Assembly (NCBI RefSeq): GCF_004348825.1
Contig: NZ_SMJU01000003.1
Location: 186,001-250,000 of the forward strand
Origin: Arundinibacter roseus
GTDB lineage: Bacteria > Bacteroidota > Bacteroidia > Cytophagales > Spirosomataceae
Reading direction: 5' to 3'
DNA: 64,000 nucleotides
Position numbers and translations under genes: made by a program. Positions 37,623 to 45,715 of this stretch are shown here, piece after piece; position 1 is the first letter of the stretch, and each line of letters begins with the position of its first letter. The notes under the pieces were generated by a model. The model was given only the letters and a program-made list of their open reading frames with translations, was not told the DNA's origin and made no database searches.

Positions 37623-37637
37623 TTAACGCACTAAGTT
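37623..37637 (-). promoter_or_regulatory. Operator-like motif upstream of the MFS gene
   Basis: TTAACGCACTAAGTT, which differs at two positions from the motif at 36299. It lies six bases from the MFS start codon, so a bound regulator would block translation or transcription start. The overlap with the ribosome-binding region is unusual. Confidence 0.55.
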
Positions 37638-37951
37638 AATGCCAACAAAGCTATAACCTGAAAATTAAAAAGTCAATAGATTTGGTAGTTTTAGTTTAAA
37701 ATATTGGAAAATTCATATGATGCTCCCTGCATGAACACTACATGAAATTCATGCTTTTTCGGTAGACTCTATCACTTGATATCTATCAAATGAAGACGAT
37801 TTACCGTAACGCCCATTGCAACTGTTCTTGTATTCTTCTCGGGACTTTCAGGAAAAAATATTAAAAGTCATTCAGTCATGTTGATGATATAAACATTTCA
37901 TCAAAGTATACTTGCAGAAAATATTTTCTTAACCGCTCTTAACTCCCTATC
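37638..37951. other. Divergent intergenic region
   Basis: About 314 bases between the MFS gene and the secreted hypothetical protein. A short perfect inverted repeat, TTGATA-TC-TATCAA (37776-37789), and the near-palindrome CATGAAATTCATG (37741-37753) are visible. Either could be a binding site. No gene was seen. Confidence 0.35.
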
Positions 37952-38557
37952 ATGTTAACCTACGCCCGCCTTTTCTTCGCATCGACTTTGATTTCCATCC
38001 TAAGCCTTTCCATTCAGAATAGTTATGCACAGGATGCTCCAAAACTATCTGACAATCAGGTGGTGTTTTGGCAATCCTTGCAGCAGCTTTGCGGAAATAC
38101 CTATGCTGGTACTGTGCATTCTGCCCCGTCAAATGATACACTTTTTGCCGGAAAAGTATTACTGATGCACGTTCGTGCCTGCTTGGATGATCAGATTCGT
38201 ATTCCGTTTGTTGTGGGCGACGATCTGTCAAGAACCTGGGTTTTTACCAAAAATCAGACGGCATTGCAGCTTAAACACGATCATCGGCACAAAGACGGCA
38301 CATCCGATAAAATTACGATGTACGGCGGGAGTACGACCAATAGCGGAAGTGCAACGATGCAGTACTTTCCGGCAGATAGGCAAACTACGGATATACTTCC
38401 GGCGGCAGGTGGCAATGTATGGTGGATCGAGCTCATTCCCAACCGTTCCTTTACTTACAATCTTCGGCGCATGGGCTCTGATCGGTTAATAAGCGTTCGC
38501 TTTGATCTGACTCAACCCGTGGCAGCACCCGCGGCTCCCTGGGGCTGGAAGGACTGA
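37952..38557 (+). CDS. Secreted hypothetical protein
   Basis: A 201-residue protein with a signal peptide (MLTYARLFFASTLISILSLS to SYAQ). The mature part starts DAPKLSDNQVVFWQSLQQLC and includes GNTYAGTVHSAPSNDTLFAG, a His-rich patch LKHDHRHKDGTSDK, and ends LTQPVAAPAAPWGWKD. The stretches LLMHVRACLDDQIRIPFVV and WWIELIPNRSFTYNLRR alternate as beta strands, so a small beta-sandwich or barrel is likely. I do not recognise the family, although similar proteins seem to be widespread in Bacteroidota. It stands alone on the plus strand. Confidence 0.7.
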   Translation: MLTYARLFFASTLISILSLSIQNSYAQDAPKLSDNQVVFWQSLQQLCGNTYAGTVHSAPSNDTLFAGKVLLMHVRACLDDQIRIPFVVGDDLSRTWVFTKNQTALQLKHDHRHKDGTSDKITMYGGSTTNSGSATMQYFPADRQTTDILPAAGGNVWWIELIPNRSFTYNLRRMGSDRLISVRFDLTQPVAAPAAPWGWKD

Positions 38558-38725
38558 AATATAGGCCGCTGCAAAATAATTTGTAAATTTTCATCCGTTT
38601 TCTTCCAATAGAATCAGGCTATAAAGACAATAACCAAAGAAACAAATATTCGATATTTTCCATTAGGCACTGTTTTTCAAACAATTGATCTAACTAATTG
38701 GAACACAGACATACAATAACTTTTT

Positions 38726-38756
38726 AGCAGGCATATTATTTTTAATGCTATTTTTG
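38726..38756 (+). promoter_or_regulatory. Candidate Bacteroidota-type promoter of the response-regulator gene
   Basis: TATTTTTG (38749-38756) fits the Bacteroidota -7 consensus TAnnTTTG exactly and lies 20 bases before the ATG at 38777. The matching -33 TTTG is not clear; only a T-rich TTTTTAG precedes it at a suitable distance. The call rests on the -7 box. Confidence 0.35.
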
Positions 38757-38776
38757 TTCAAATACCACAAGCGCTC

Positions 38777-39199
38777 ATGGATAAAAATGGCACAATTATC
38801 ATAATTGAAGACGACCTGGACGATCAGTTCCTGCTGGAAGAGGTTTTTAATGATTTAGCATTCCCGAATAAGAGAATGTATTTTATGGATGGCCTATCCG
38901 CCCTGGAATACCTCTATTCAACGTCCGATCGGCCCTTTATTATCATTTCGGACGTTAACTTGCCTAAACTCAATGGGCTGGAACTTAGAAACAAAATTCA
39001 GACCGACGCCGAGCTAAGCCTTCGGTGCATTCCTTATGTGTATTTTACAACTGCCCTCAATCATCAGGCGGTAATTGATGCGTACAGTACTTCTGCACAG
39101 GGATTTTTTGTAAAGCCCGGTGCTTATGAGGACATTAAAGCGACGGTCAAGGTAATCATGGACTATTGGGTAAAGTGCGCCGCTCCTAACAATTTTTAG
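38777..39199 (+). CDS. Single-domain response regulator (REC)
   Basis: A 140-residue receiver domain with no output domain. The acidic pocket is IIEDDLDD (E11, D12, D13). The phosphate acceptor is D59 in IIISDVNLPKLNG, the Thr/Ser switch is T91-T92 in YFTTA, and the Lys is K113 in GFFVKPG. The sequence looks like the CheY-like regulators of Bacteroidota that respond to hybrid kinases. No kinase gene is adjacent. It probably relays a phosphate signal from a kinase elsewhere. Its length is normal for this class. Confidence 0.92.
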   Translation: MDKNGTIIIIEDDLDDQFLLEEVFNDLAFPNKRMYFMDGLSALEYLYSTSDRPFIIISDVNLPKLNGLELRNKIQTDAELSLRCIPYVYFTTALNHQAVIDAYSTSAQGFFVKPGAYEDIKATVKVIMDYWVKCAAPNNF

Positions 39200-39319
39200 T
39201 CTTGGTTACTGCAAAAACCAAACTCCACGAATTGATTTGAACCGCCACAGCACAATTACCCGATTCTGGATAATTGGCATTTGTGCAGGCAAAGTATTTG
39301 CTTTCTTCAAAAACTCATC

Positions 39320-39438
39320 TTATTGATGAGTGAATTAAAATGCAAATAATTTTGAATGATCAGGCTGAGCGAACAGGGCCGCCTGACAAATTCCTCAAAC
39401 TCTAACTTTTCTTTAAAGGATTATTCACCGATCAATAA
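39320..39438 (-). mobile_element. MITE-like palindromic element, copy B (119 bp, internal deletion)
   Basis: Begins TTATTGATGAGTGAAT (39320) and ends ATTCACCGATCAATAA (39438), so the terminal inverted repeats are complete. It lies inverted relative to copies A and C; read on the minus strand its first 57 bases match copy C almost exactly. The central palindrome is shortened: the GTCGAAGCC/GGCTTCGAC inner arms and part of one long arm are gone, so only a TCAGG/CCTGA stem remains. It sits between the response regulator and the toxin-antitoxin genes. The other bases of that 334-base gap hold the toxin-antitoxin promoter. Confidence 0.75.
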
Positions 39439-39486
39439 ATATTTTCTATTTAAGCGATCGTCTAAAAGAATATAGGAAGGTAAAAA

Positions 39487-39517
39487 TTGACAACACAGCA
39501 ATTTTACTGTACATTTA
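39487..39517 (+). promoter_or_regulatory. Candidate promoter of the toxin-antitoxin operon
   Basis: TTG (39487-39489) and TACATTTA (39510-39517) are 20 bases apart, close to the Bacteroidota -33/-7 arrangement (TTTG, TAnnTTTG), with a mismatch in the last base of the -7. The antitoxin ATG follows 16 bases on. Confidence 0.4.
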
Positions 39518-39535
39518 TAGCAAATATATTGCTAT
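39517..39535 (+). promoter_or_regulatory. Operator-like palindrome over the antitoxin start codon
   Basis: ATAGCAA (39517-39523) and TTGCTAT (39529-39535) form a perfect 7-bp inverted repeat with spacer ATATA. The right arm overlaps the ATG of the antitoxin gene. Toxin-antitoxin operons are usually repressed by the antitoxin or the complex at such palindromes, so this is a good candidate autoregulatory site. Confidence 0.55.
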
Positions 39536-40046
39536 GGAAACGAAACTAGATAAAAATTCAGGCATTCCCGGACGTTATAATCCTACGAAAAGTATTCAGC
39601 GGGCAAAAGCTGTGAAGGCCGGAGGACCGGAATGGAACATCGAGGCAACAGATGGGAAGTACGTGTGGGCAACGCCTATGGATCGGGTGCGACTTATCAG
39701 AAAAGGGCTACCCTACGAGATGATCGAAGTGATCAGCAAGCGGGCAAATCTGCCAGTTAAAAACTTATTGCAACTTTTTGATATTCCGCAAACTACTTAC
39801 AATAAAAAAAAGAAAGATAAAGACCTTCTGAGTGGAAGAGATAGTGAGATGATTCTGGTTCTGACCGAATTGCTGGATTTTGGCGTCGAAGTTTTTAATG
39901 ACGAAGAGGAAAAATTTCAGCGGTGGCTCAAAAAGCCAACCCTTGCTTTGGGTGGCGCTACGCCAGAAAGTCTTTTTGATTCGCTCACGGGAATTCAGGA
40001 AGTCAGAAATAGCCTCAACCGGCTTGAATATGGTAATTTGGCTTGA
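39534..40046 (+). CDS. Xre/MbcA/ParS-type antitoxin (DUF2384 toxin-binding domain)
   Basis: A 170-residue protein typical of the antitoxin of RES-Xre systems. Residues 45-110 form the Xre-like helix-turn-helix core (MDRVRLIRKGLPYEMIEVIS, LFDIPQTTYNKKKK). Residues about 110-170 are the toxin-binding DUF2384 part: DSEMILVLTELLDFGVEVF, FQRWLKKPTLALGGATPESL and SLTGIQEVRNSLNRLEYG. It neutralises the RES toxin and likely represses the operon at the palindrome over its start. Its stop overlaps the toxin start (TGATG). A DUF2384 C-terminus and an adjacent RES gene together make the call firm. Confidence 0.92.
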   Translation: METKLDKNSGIPGRYNPTKSIQRAKAVKAGGPEWNIEATDGKYVWATPMDRVRLIRKGLPYEMIEVISKRANLPVKNLLQLFDIPQTTYNKKKKDKDLLSGRDSEMILVLTELLDFGVEVFNDEEEKFQRWLKKPTLALGGATPESLFDSLTGIQEVRNSLNRLEYGNLA

Positions 40047-40534
40047 TGCGGGTATATCGAATCGAACGGGAAAAATACCTGGAAGTGACCTTGCAGGGAA
40101 TTGGGGCGGCGCTGACGGAAGGGTATCGCTGGAATAGTTTGAATACATATTTGGTATACACAGCCGAATCGCGCGCCCTGGCAACCCTGGAAGTGTCCGT
40201 GCATTTAGATCTCAGTGAGGATTTACCAACGGATCGGTATTATGTAGAGATTGATATTCCGGCAGAAGTGAGTATGCTGGAATTAAGTATCGAGGATTTA
40301 CCGGAAAACTGGGACGCCAAACCACCCACTCTTGAAACTCAATTTATTGGCGACGATTTTGTTATTGAAAATGCCGCAGCCGTTCTGAAAGTACCGAGTA
40401 GTATTGTACCGCCGGAATTCAATTATTTGATCAATCCAAAACATCCGGACTCAGCAAAAATAAAGGTCATTTCAAAAGTCCCGCTGAAATTTGATCAGCG
40501 ATTGATGCAGGGCAGGAAAAATAGCGAAAAATGA
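40046..40534 (+). CDS. RES-domain toxin
   Basis: The ATG at 40046 overlaps the antitoxin stop by one base (TGATG); a TTG start at 40043 would overlap more. The 162-residue protein has the RES fold motifs: an N-terminal Arg (MRVYRIE), the block GYRWNSLNTYLVYTAESRA with LATLEVSVHL, and SSIVPPEFNYLINPKHPD near the end. RES toxins are related to ADP-ribosyltransferases, and characterised members degrade NAD+ (phosphorolysis or hydrolysis). Length is normal and no truncation is seen, so the toxin is probably active. Confidence 0.92.
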   Translation: MRVYRIEREKYLEVTLQGIGAALTEGYRWNSLNTYLVYTAESRALATLEVSVHLDLSEDLPTDRYYVEIDIPAEVSMLELSIEDLPENWDAKPPTLETQFIGDDFVIENAAAVLKVPSSIVPPEFNYLINPKHPDSAKIKVISKVPLKFDQRLMQGRKNSEK

Positions 40535-40591
40535 ACGCTGAATGAATGTTCAACAAAAACAAGACCGTTTATAAATAATTTTCAAGTGAGT

Positions 40592-41128
40592 TTAAATGGT
40601 TAGATCATTTTCTTTTTGGATTTCAACTCCCCTTAGCACTATGGCAGCGATAACATAAATGATTCCTGCCATCAATATAAACGCCTGGCTATCTGGCAAT
40701 AATGTCTCTATATTGTCGATTTTGAAACCTGAATTTTCTAAGCTTTTGTTGGTTTGTTGAGCAAGGTAACTCAGAAGCCCAATAGAGAATGTACAGGAAC
40801 TAATACGTAGAATCTGTTTTACATCCAGACTTTTGAAGGGTTGAGACAGGTTGAGTGTACCTACAAGTCCGATGATGATGTAAAACAACCAGGCTTTCAG
40901 GATGAAGATACTAAGCAGAAAACTATACATGCTGAAAAATCCCCATTTACTCTCTGAATACAGTTGACTCAAATCAAGTTTTTGATAAAGATTTTTGACA
41001 AAATCGGGATTGTAAAGGCTAAAAACAAAATTAACGATCATGCCTCCGGCTTCCACGCATAAGCCTACGAAAATAAGCCATGCCATGAGGTAGAGGCCAC
41101 CAAATACCAAATTATTTCTACGGAACAT
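40592..41128 (-). CDS. DUF2975-like membrane protein
   Basis: A 178-residue protein with four predicted helices (GLYLMAWLIFVGLCVEAGGM, FLLSIFILKAWLFYIIIGLV, about 110-125, and FILMAGIIYVIAAIVLR). The C-terminus GVEIQKENDLTI matches the end of DUF2975 proteins, which are commonly encoded beside a small XRE regulator. No such regulator is adjacent here; it is convergent with the toxin gene, 58 bases away. Function unknown. Confidence 0.75.
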   Translation of the reverse strand: MFRRNNLVFGGLYLMAWLIFVGLCVEAGGMIVNFVFSLYNPDFVKNLYQKLDLSQLYSESKWGFFSMYSFLLSIFILKAWLFYIIIGLVGTLNLSQPFKSLDVKQILRISSCTFSIGLLSYLAQQTNKSLENSGFKIDNIETLLPDSQAFILMAGIIYVIAAIVLRGVEIQKENDLTI

Positions 41129-41424
41129 ACTTGAAGATTGTTAAAATGATGTGGCAAAAATAATCAGTATTTATTGAAAAACAATAAATATATATTTATA
41201 ATCAAAAATTATTTATTGTACGTTTTAACCAGAACAATATTTTTTTAGTTTAAATATGATTCCCCTTTCCTGCTTATTCAGTGTAATCAATTGGTTTTGT
41301 GATCGGCCATACCATTGATTTTAATTCCGTCCAAAGGTGTACCTAAGGCAAGAAGAAAGGTTATGGTTTGTTAAAAATGTTTATTACGATTGTTTTTACC
41401 CTGAAACGCAATTCAGGCCTACAT
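41129..41424. other. AT-rich intergenic stretch
   Basis: 296 bases, very AT-rich, between two minus-strand genes. It contains the promoter of the DUF2975 gene. No hairpin terminator or repeat was recognised. Confidence 0.4.
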
Positions 41425-42420
41425 TTACCTTGCCCAAATGATCAATCCAATGCCGATCAGGTATAGCACAAGCATCAAATACAATTGATTGAATGTTTTT
41501 TTTGAAGCAGCGTTGAATTCTTTCCAGATAAAAATTCCCCAAATAGCAGCCACAATGGTTGCCCCCTGACCCAATCCGTAGGATATAGCCGGTCCGGCCA
41601 GGTCCGAAGCGATGATGTTAAAGGACATGCCCACGTGCCAGATCATTCCGCCCAGCAGGCCAATGCCATGGTCTTTGATAGAACCCTTCAAATAATCACG
41701 CATGTGAAGTCGCTCGCCGGAAATGGGAAAGCGCATCAGAAGACCGTTAAAAATGAAATTACTACCGACAATTCCACAGGCAAAAAGCACCAGAGCTGTA
41801 TACGGAGTTAGTTTGCCAATTTCAGGATTGATGAAGTCACTCACCATGGAAATGGCTACGTATTTATAGAAAAAGCCCATCAAGACACCAGCCACCACAG
41901 CCAGTGCAAGGCCTTTCCCCGAAAATGATGCTGCCTCCCGATTAATTTGCCGGTAGGCGTTGGCGTTCAGGATAATGGCAAAAGCAATGAGTGACACCCC
42001 GGCAAAAAGTACCGTAGCATTTCCCTGCGGATTGTCCAAATAGTTAACAACTACCCCCAAAATCAATGCGATGCCAATACCCACCGGAAAGGCAACTGCC
42101 ATGCCGGCAATCACAATGGCGGCCACCAAAAGGATGTTCGCCAGATTAAATAGTATCCCGCCAACGAAAGCCGAGAATAGATACTCAGGCTCGGCCAGTT
42201 GCAAATCCTCCAAAAAGGGGCGACCGGCACTCCCGTAACTGCCCATCGTAAAGGCCAGGATCAGGGAAAGCAGCAAGATCCCGAAAGCATAGTCCCAATA
42301 GAAGAGTTCAAATCGCCAGGAGGAAGAAGTAAGTTTCTGCGTATTTGCCCAGGAACCCCAGCAAAGCATGGTAATGAGGCAAAAAATGATCGCGGTCGAG
42401 TAGGTATCAATCGTAAACAT
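41425..42420 (-). CDS. GRP/RhaT-like sugar permease (DMT superfamily)
   Basis: A 331-residue protein with about ten helices. FLITMLCWGSWANTQK (helix 1), GGILFNLANILLVAA and GMIWHVGMSFNIIA are typical of the glucose/ribose porter and ureide-permease-like branch of the drug/metabolite transporter superfamily. It lies 31 bases downstream of the ribokinase gene on the same strand, so it very probably imports the sugar that the kinase phosphorylates. Ribose is the most likely substrate. RbsU-type carriers of this fold move ribose, but the identification is by family and context. Confidence 0.85.
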   Translation of the reverse strand: MFTIDTYSTAIIFCLITMLCWGSWANTQKLTSSSWRFELFYWDYAFGILLLSLILAFTMGSYGSAGRPFLEDLQLAEPEYLFSAFVGGILFNLANILLVAAIVIAGMAVAFPVGIGIALILGVVVNYLDNPQGNATVLFAGVSLIAFAIILNANAYRQINREAASFSGKGLALAVVAGVLMGFFYKYVAISMVSDFINPEIGKLTPYTALVLFACGIVGSNFIFNGLLMRFPISGERLHMRDYLKGSIKDHGIGLLGGMIWHVGMSFNIIASDLAGPAISYGLGQGATIVAAIWGIFIWKEFNAASKKTFNQLYLMLVLYLIGIGLIIWAR

Positions 42421-42451
42421 AAAGCAGAGCTAAGGTAGGTTTAGAAGTAGA

Positions 42452-43363
42452 TTAAATGGTATCGGAAATCTCCTCACGGGTAGGCGCAGAGGTTTGGGCT
42501 CCCATTCGGGTGACCGAAAGTGCCGCGGCCCGGCAGGCAAACACCACGGCAGAGGGCCAGTCCATATTTTCGGACAAGCCCACCACGAGCGCACCATTGA
42601 AAATATCTCCCGCGGCGGTTGTGTCAACAGCCGTCACTAATGGAGCAGGGATGAGACCTTCAAATTCATTGCAGGACAAAAAAGCGCCTTTGCTACCCAG
42701 CGTAATGATGACATGCTTTACACCGTAGTTTTTCAGGACTGCACACGCTACTTTGGCTGATGCCTCATCCACTACCTCTACTCCGGTCAATTGCTTGGTT
42801 TCACTTTCGTTAGGAGTAATCAGAAACAGATCCTTATAAATTTCGGGTGGAAGTGTTTGAGCAGGTGCAGGATTCAGGATCAGCCGTTTGGATTGCTGAT
42901 GTGCGTAGCTTGCCAGGTAGGAAACTACTGGTAAAGGTGATTCCAATTGCGTGATAATCCAGCTGGAATCACGCAAAATCTGCTCCTGATTTACCAGATC
43001 TTCAACATCCAGCTGCGCATTGGCTCCGGAGGCAACAATAATGGAATTTTCTCCGGCGGCATTGACCGTAATGACAGCAATCCCTGTGGGCAGATGCGCC
43101 GATTGGGAAATACCCTCAATTGCGATTCCTTCATTAAGGTAATGTTCTCTTGCACTTTGGCCGAACGAGTCATTTCCAACTTTACAAATAAAGTGAACCT
43201 GCCCCCCCAAACGAGCCGCTGCTACCGCCTGATTGGCGCCTTTTCCCCCTTGAAAAATAAAGAACTCTCCGCCCAAAATCGTCTCACCGGGAAAGGGAAA
43301 TCTGGACGTTTTTAAGACCATATCTGTATTGGAACTCCCAACAACAACAATTTTTTCCTGCAT
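42452..43363 (-). CDS. rbsK: Ribokinase (PfkB family)
   Basis: A 303-residue sugar kinase with all PfkB motifs. The N-terminal GGKGANQAVAAARLGG (residues 39-54) binds the sugar. The C-terminal DTTAAGDIFNGAL (247-259) holds the catalytic D253, and the anion hole is AAGD. The start MQEKIVVVGSSNTDMVLKT is typical of ribokinases (SxNxD). It phosphorylates ribose to ribose 5-phosphate. The companion permease supports this substrate; other pentoses or nucleoside-derived sugars are possible. Operon with the permease 31 bases downstream. Confidence 0.93.
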   Translation of the reverse strand: MQEKIVVVGSSNTDMVLKTSRFPFPGETILGGEFFIFQGGKGANQAVAAARLGGQVHFICKVGNDSFGQSAREHYLNEGIAIEGISQSAHLPTGIAVITVNAAGENSIIVASGANAQLDVEDLVNQEQILRDSSWIITQLESPLPVVSYLASYAHQQSKRLILNPAPAQTLPPEIYKDLFLITPNESETKQLTGVEVVDEASAKVACAVLKNYGVKHVIITLGSKGAFLSCNEFEGLIPAPLVTAVDTTAAGDIFNGALVVGLSENMDWPSAVVFACRAAALSVTRMGAQTSAPTREEISDTI

Positions 43364-43606
43364 GTGCGGCTGTTTTTACTGATAAAAAATTCTAAGTCAA
43401 GAGTTTACCTGTAAAATTTTTGTGTGCATATAGTATCGGTTTAGGCACCTATTACGGTCATCGCGTATACATAGCACGTGCTACCGTTGGTGCATAGTGG
43501 TAAAAACAAGTTTTTTAATAATTCTCCCGTTCTTAGACACTTAAAAATTTAAATACTTAACACCGTAGGTACTTGTCGACTTCTGTTTAAATTCGAGTTG
43601 AACATT

Positions 43607-44515
43607 TTATGAAATTTCTGGCGCAGCTGCATTTGTTTCGTATGCGAGTGCCAGCGCAGCAATGATCGCGGTAAAAATGCCGATAATTTCAATGTACCCT
43701 ATCTTTTCTGAAAGAAAGCCTATTGCCAGCAGAATGGTGAACACCGGCTGCAATGCCCCGGCTATTGTAGTCACCTGAGAAGCTTTCCCTTCTGCTTTAT
43801 AAGCAGCAAAACTGCATAAAACTCCTAGTCCATTGAGCATACCGGCCAACGCGCCAAGAAAAAGCGTTTTAGAGGAAATAGTAAAGTGAACCTCTCCCAT
43901 GAGAAGAAAAAGAATGGATAGAAAAATGCAGGACACCAGAAAAGCTGTGTAGGCCCATTCGGATGAAATGTAGCGAGTGGTGATTTTTTGAGTTGCACTG
44001 AAAACACCCCAAAAAAACAGCGCAACAAACGAAAATAACAACCAACTACTGGGACCAAAGGACTGAAAAAAAGCCGAAGGATTATCAATTAACAGCGATT
44101 GGCCCGAGAGCAAAATCACCGCCGGAATGGCCAAAAGTATGCCAATGCCATTCACCCAATTCAGTTTTTCATTAAAAATCAAAAGGGCAATAGCAATCGT
44201 TACCAGCGGGTAAAGATTCGTCAGGGGAATGACAATTGCAGCCAGGCCTCCGTTGGTAAAAGCCTGAAAGACAGCCACATTCCCGGCAACAGCCAGAATA
44301 CCTGAAAGTAGCCCCCAGCGTATGCCACGCTGATCAGGTTTTTCCCGTCGAACATTATTTACAACCAGAGGAACGGTAAAAAGCATTCCCAGAGTAAACA
44401 GTACATGATTGGTATACGGTTTTACATCTTCGGAGATGAGTTTAGCAACTACGCCCCACACCCCCCAAAAGAGAGCAGCGGCAATTGAATAGTAGATCCA
44501 GGCTTTGTTTTTCAT
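43607..44515 (-). CDS. EamA-type DMT transporter
   Basis: A 302-residue protein with ten helices arranged as two EamA repeats: WIYYSIAAALFWGVWGVVAK at the start of repeat 1 and LLFSFVALFFWGVFSATQKI at the start of repeat 2. It belongs to the drug/metabolite transporter superfamily, in which members export or import sugars, amino acids and metabolites. The ATG overlaps the stop of the ROK kinase gene by four bases, so both are made together. A role in uptake of the sugar used by that kinase is likely. The substrate is unknown. Confidence 0.88.
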   Translation of the reverse strand: MKNKAWIYYSIAAALFWGVWGVVAKLISEDVKPYTNHVLFTLGMLFTVPLVVNNVRREKPDQRGIRWGLLSGILAVAGNVAVFQAFTNGGLAAIVIPLTNLYPLVTIAIALLIFNEKLNWVNGIGILLAIPAVILLSGQSLLIDNPSAFFQSFGPSSWLLFSFVALFFWGVFSATQKITTRYISSEWAYTAFLVSCIFLSILFLLMGEVHFTISSKTLFLGALAGMLNGLGVLCSFAAYKAEGKASQVTTIAGALQPVFTILLAIGFLSEKIGYIEIIGIFTAIIAALALAYETNAAAPEIS

Positions 44516-45429
44516 AGGAATAGGGCCGCACTTCCAAGAATGCCTGCCAGTTCATGTAGTTTTGAGATTTGAAGTTGATAAGTATAGTTTTTTGTGGGAC
44601 CCAACTGAACTGCGGATTGCAAATCGGGGAGGAATTTTTGCAGACTTCCAGCGAGTCCACCACCTAAAATAACAATCTCAGGTGCATAAATATTTACATA
44701 GTTGGAAATTCCGCTTTTCAGATTATTCAGGAACGCTTCAACTACCTGACCCGCCAGAAGGTTTCCTTCTGCCTGTGCGTCGAACAGCGAATCAGCGCGC
44801 AGAGGTACGTCGGGATATTTTTCAAACCATTGGAGACGGTGTGCAGCCTGAATAATTCCACTCGCCGAAACCAATGATTCCAAACATCCCATTTTGCCAC
44901 AATAGCAGCGATCTGTTGCATCGGAAATTTTTATATGGCCAGCCATGTGACCAAATGGAAGTTTCTCAGTCAAGCGCTTTTTAGTTACAAAACCGACTCC
45001 AAGTCCAGTTCCTAATGTGAGGACCAGAACGCGGTCATAGGCCTTGCCATTACCAAAAACTGCTTCCCCTAGAGCCACCAGTCGGGCGTCATTATCAATC
45101 AGGCAATTCAGGGCATGAGTTTTGGTAAGTATATCTGCCAGAGGATAATCGTCCAGAAAATCCATAAAACCGAAAGTCGTATCAACCCTGCCATCTTCCC
45201 ACACGAATCCTGACACTCCTACCCCAATGCCGACAATTGGAAGTTGAATGTTATCAGCCTTTTTTCTCAGATTGTCAATGGCCGCATGAAGGCTTTGTTC
45301 AAACCTGGCGACGTCAGTTGTTTCAGTAGGGAAAATAAATTTTTCAATGACCCGTCCATCGTTCAGGTCTACCAAACCACCCTTGGTTCGGGTGCCGCCT
45401 ATGTCAATGCCAATTGCCAGTTTTTTCAT
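44512..45429 (-). CDS. ROK family sugar kinase
   Basis: A 305-residue cytoplasmic kinase. The ATP-binding AIGIDIGGTRTKGGLV (residues 5-20), the catalytic Asp in LIDNDARLVALGEAV (D114), the phosphate-2 loop LTLGTGLGVGFV, and the zinc site H165 with CYCGKMGCLES (C175, C177, C182) are all present. ROK kinases phosphorylate glucose, fructose, mannose or N-acetyl sugars. The EamA carrier is coupled to it by a four-base overlap. Which sugar is used is unknown; glucose and mannose are the most common. Confidence 0.92.
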   Translation of the reverse strand: MKKLAIGIDIGGTRTKGGLVDLNDGRVIEKFIFPTETTDVARFEQSLHAAIDNLRKKADNIQLPIVGIGVGVSGFVWEDGRVDTTFGFMDFLDDYPLADILTKTHALNCLIDNDARLVALGEAVFGNGKAYDRVLVLTLGTGLGVGFVTKKRLTEKLPFGHMAGHIKISDATDRCYCGKMGCLESLVSASGIIQAAHRLQWFEKYPDVPLRADSLFDAQAEGNLLAGQVVEAFLNNLKSGISNYVNIYAPEIVILGGGLAGSLQKFLPDLQSAVQLGPTKNYTYQLQISKLHELAGILGSAALFL

Positions 45430-45715
45430 ACTTTAAATCTTAGGTTTCCAGCCTTTTTCATCCTCCCAAATAGCTTTCCAAAAGTTTTGCCTTTTTTTGC
45501 TAAACATGGTAAAAGTTAAATTTTCCCTGTTTAAGGCTTAAATTGTTTTAGGACAGCTCGTGCATTTTCAAGGATTAAAAAATTTCAGTAGGTTGCTAAC
45601 TCACCTTTGCTTTACGTATGGTTTACTTTACGTTTAATTAAGTATGTCATTTGTCAGAATATACCTTAATTGAGAGAGTATTATCATTCAAGAACATCCA
45701 AAACCCGCTTTGCCT

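Noticed and set aside
45244-45519. Plus-strand frame over the start of the ROK kinase gene
   Set aside because: Antisense to a clear kinase gene; no domain or signal.
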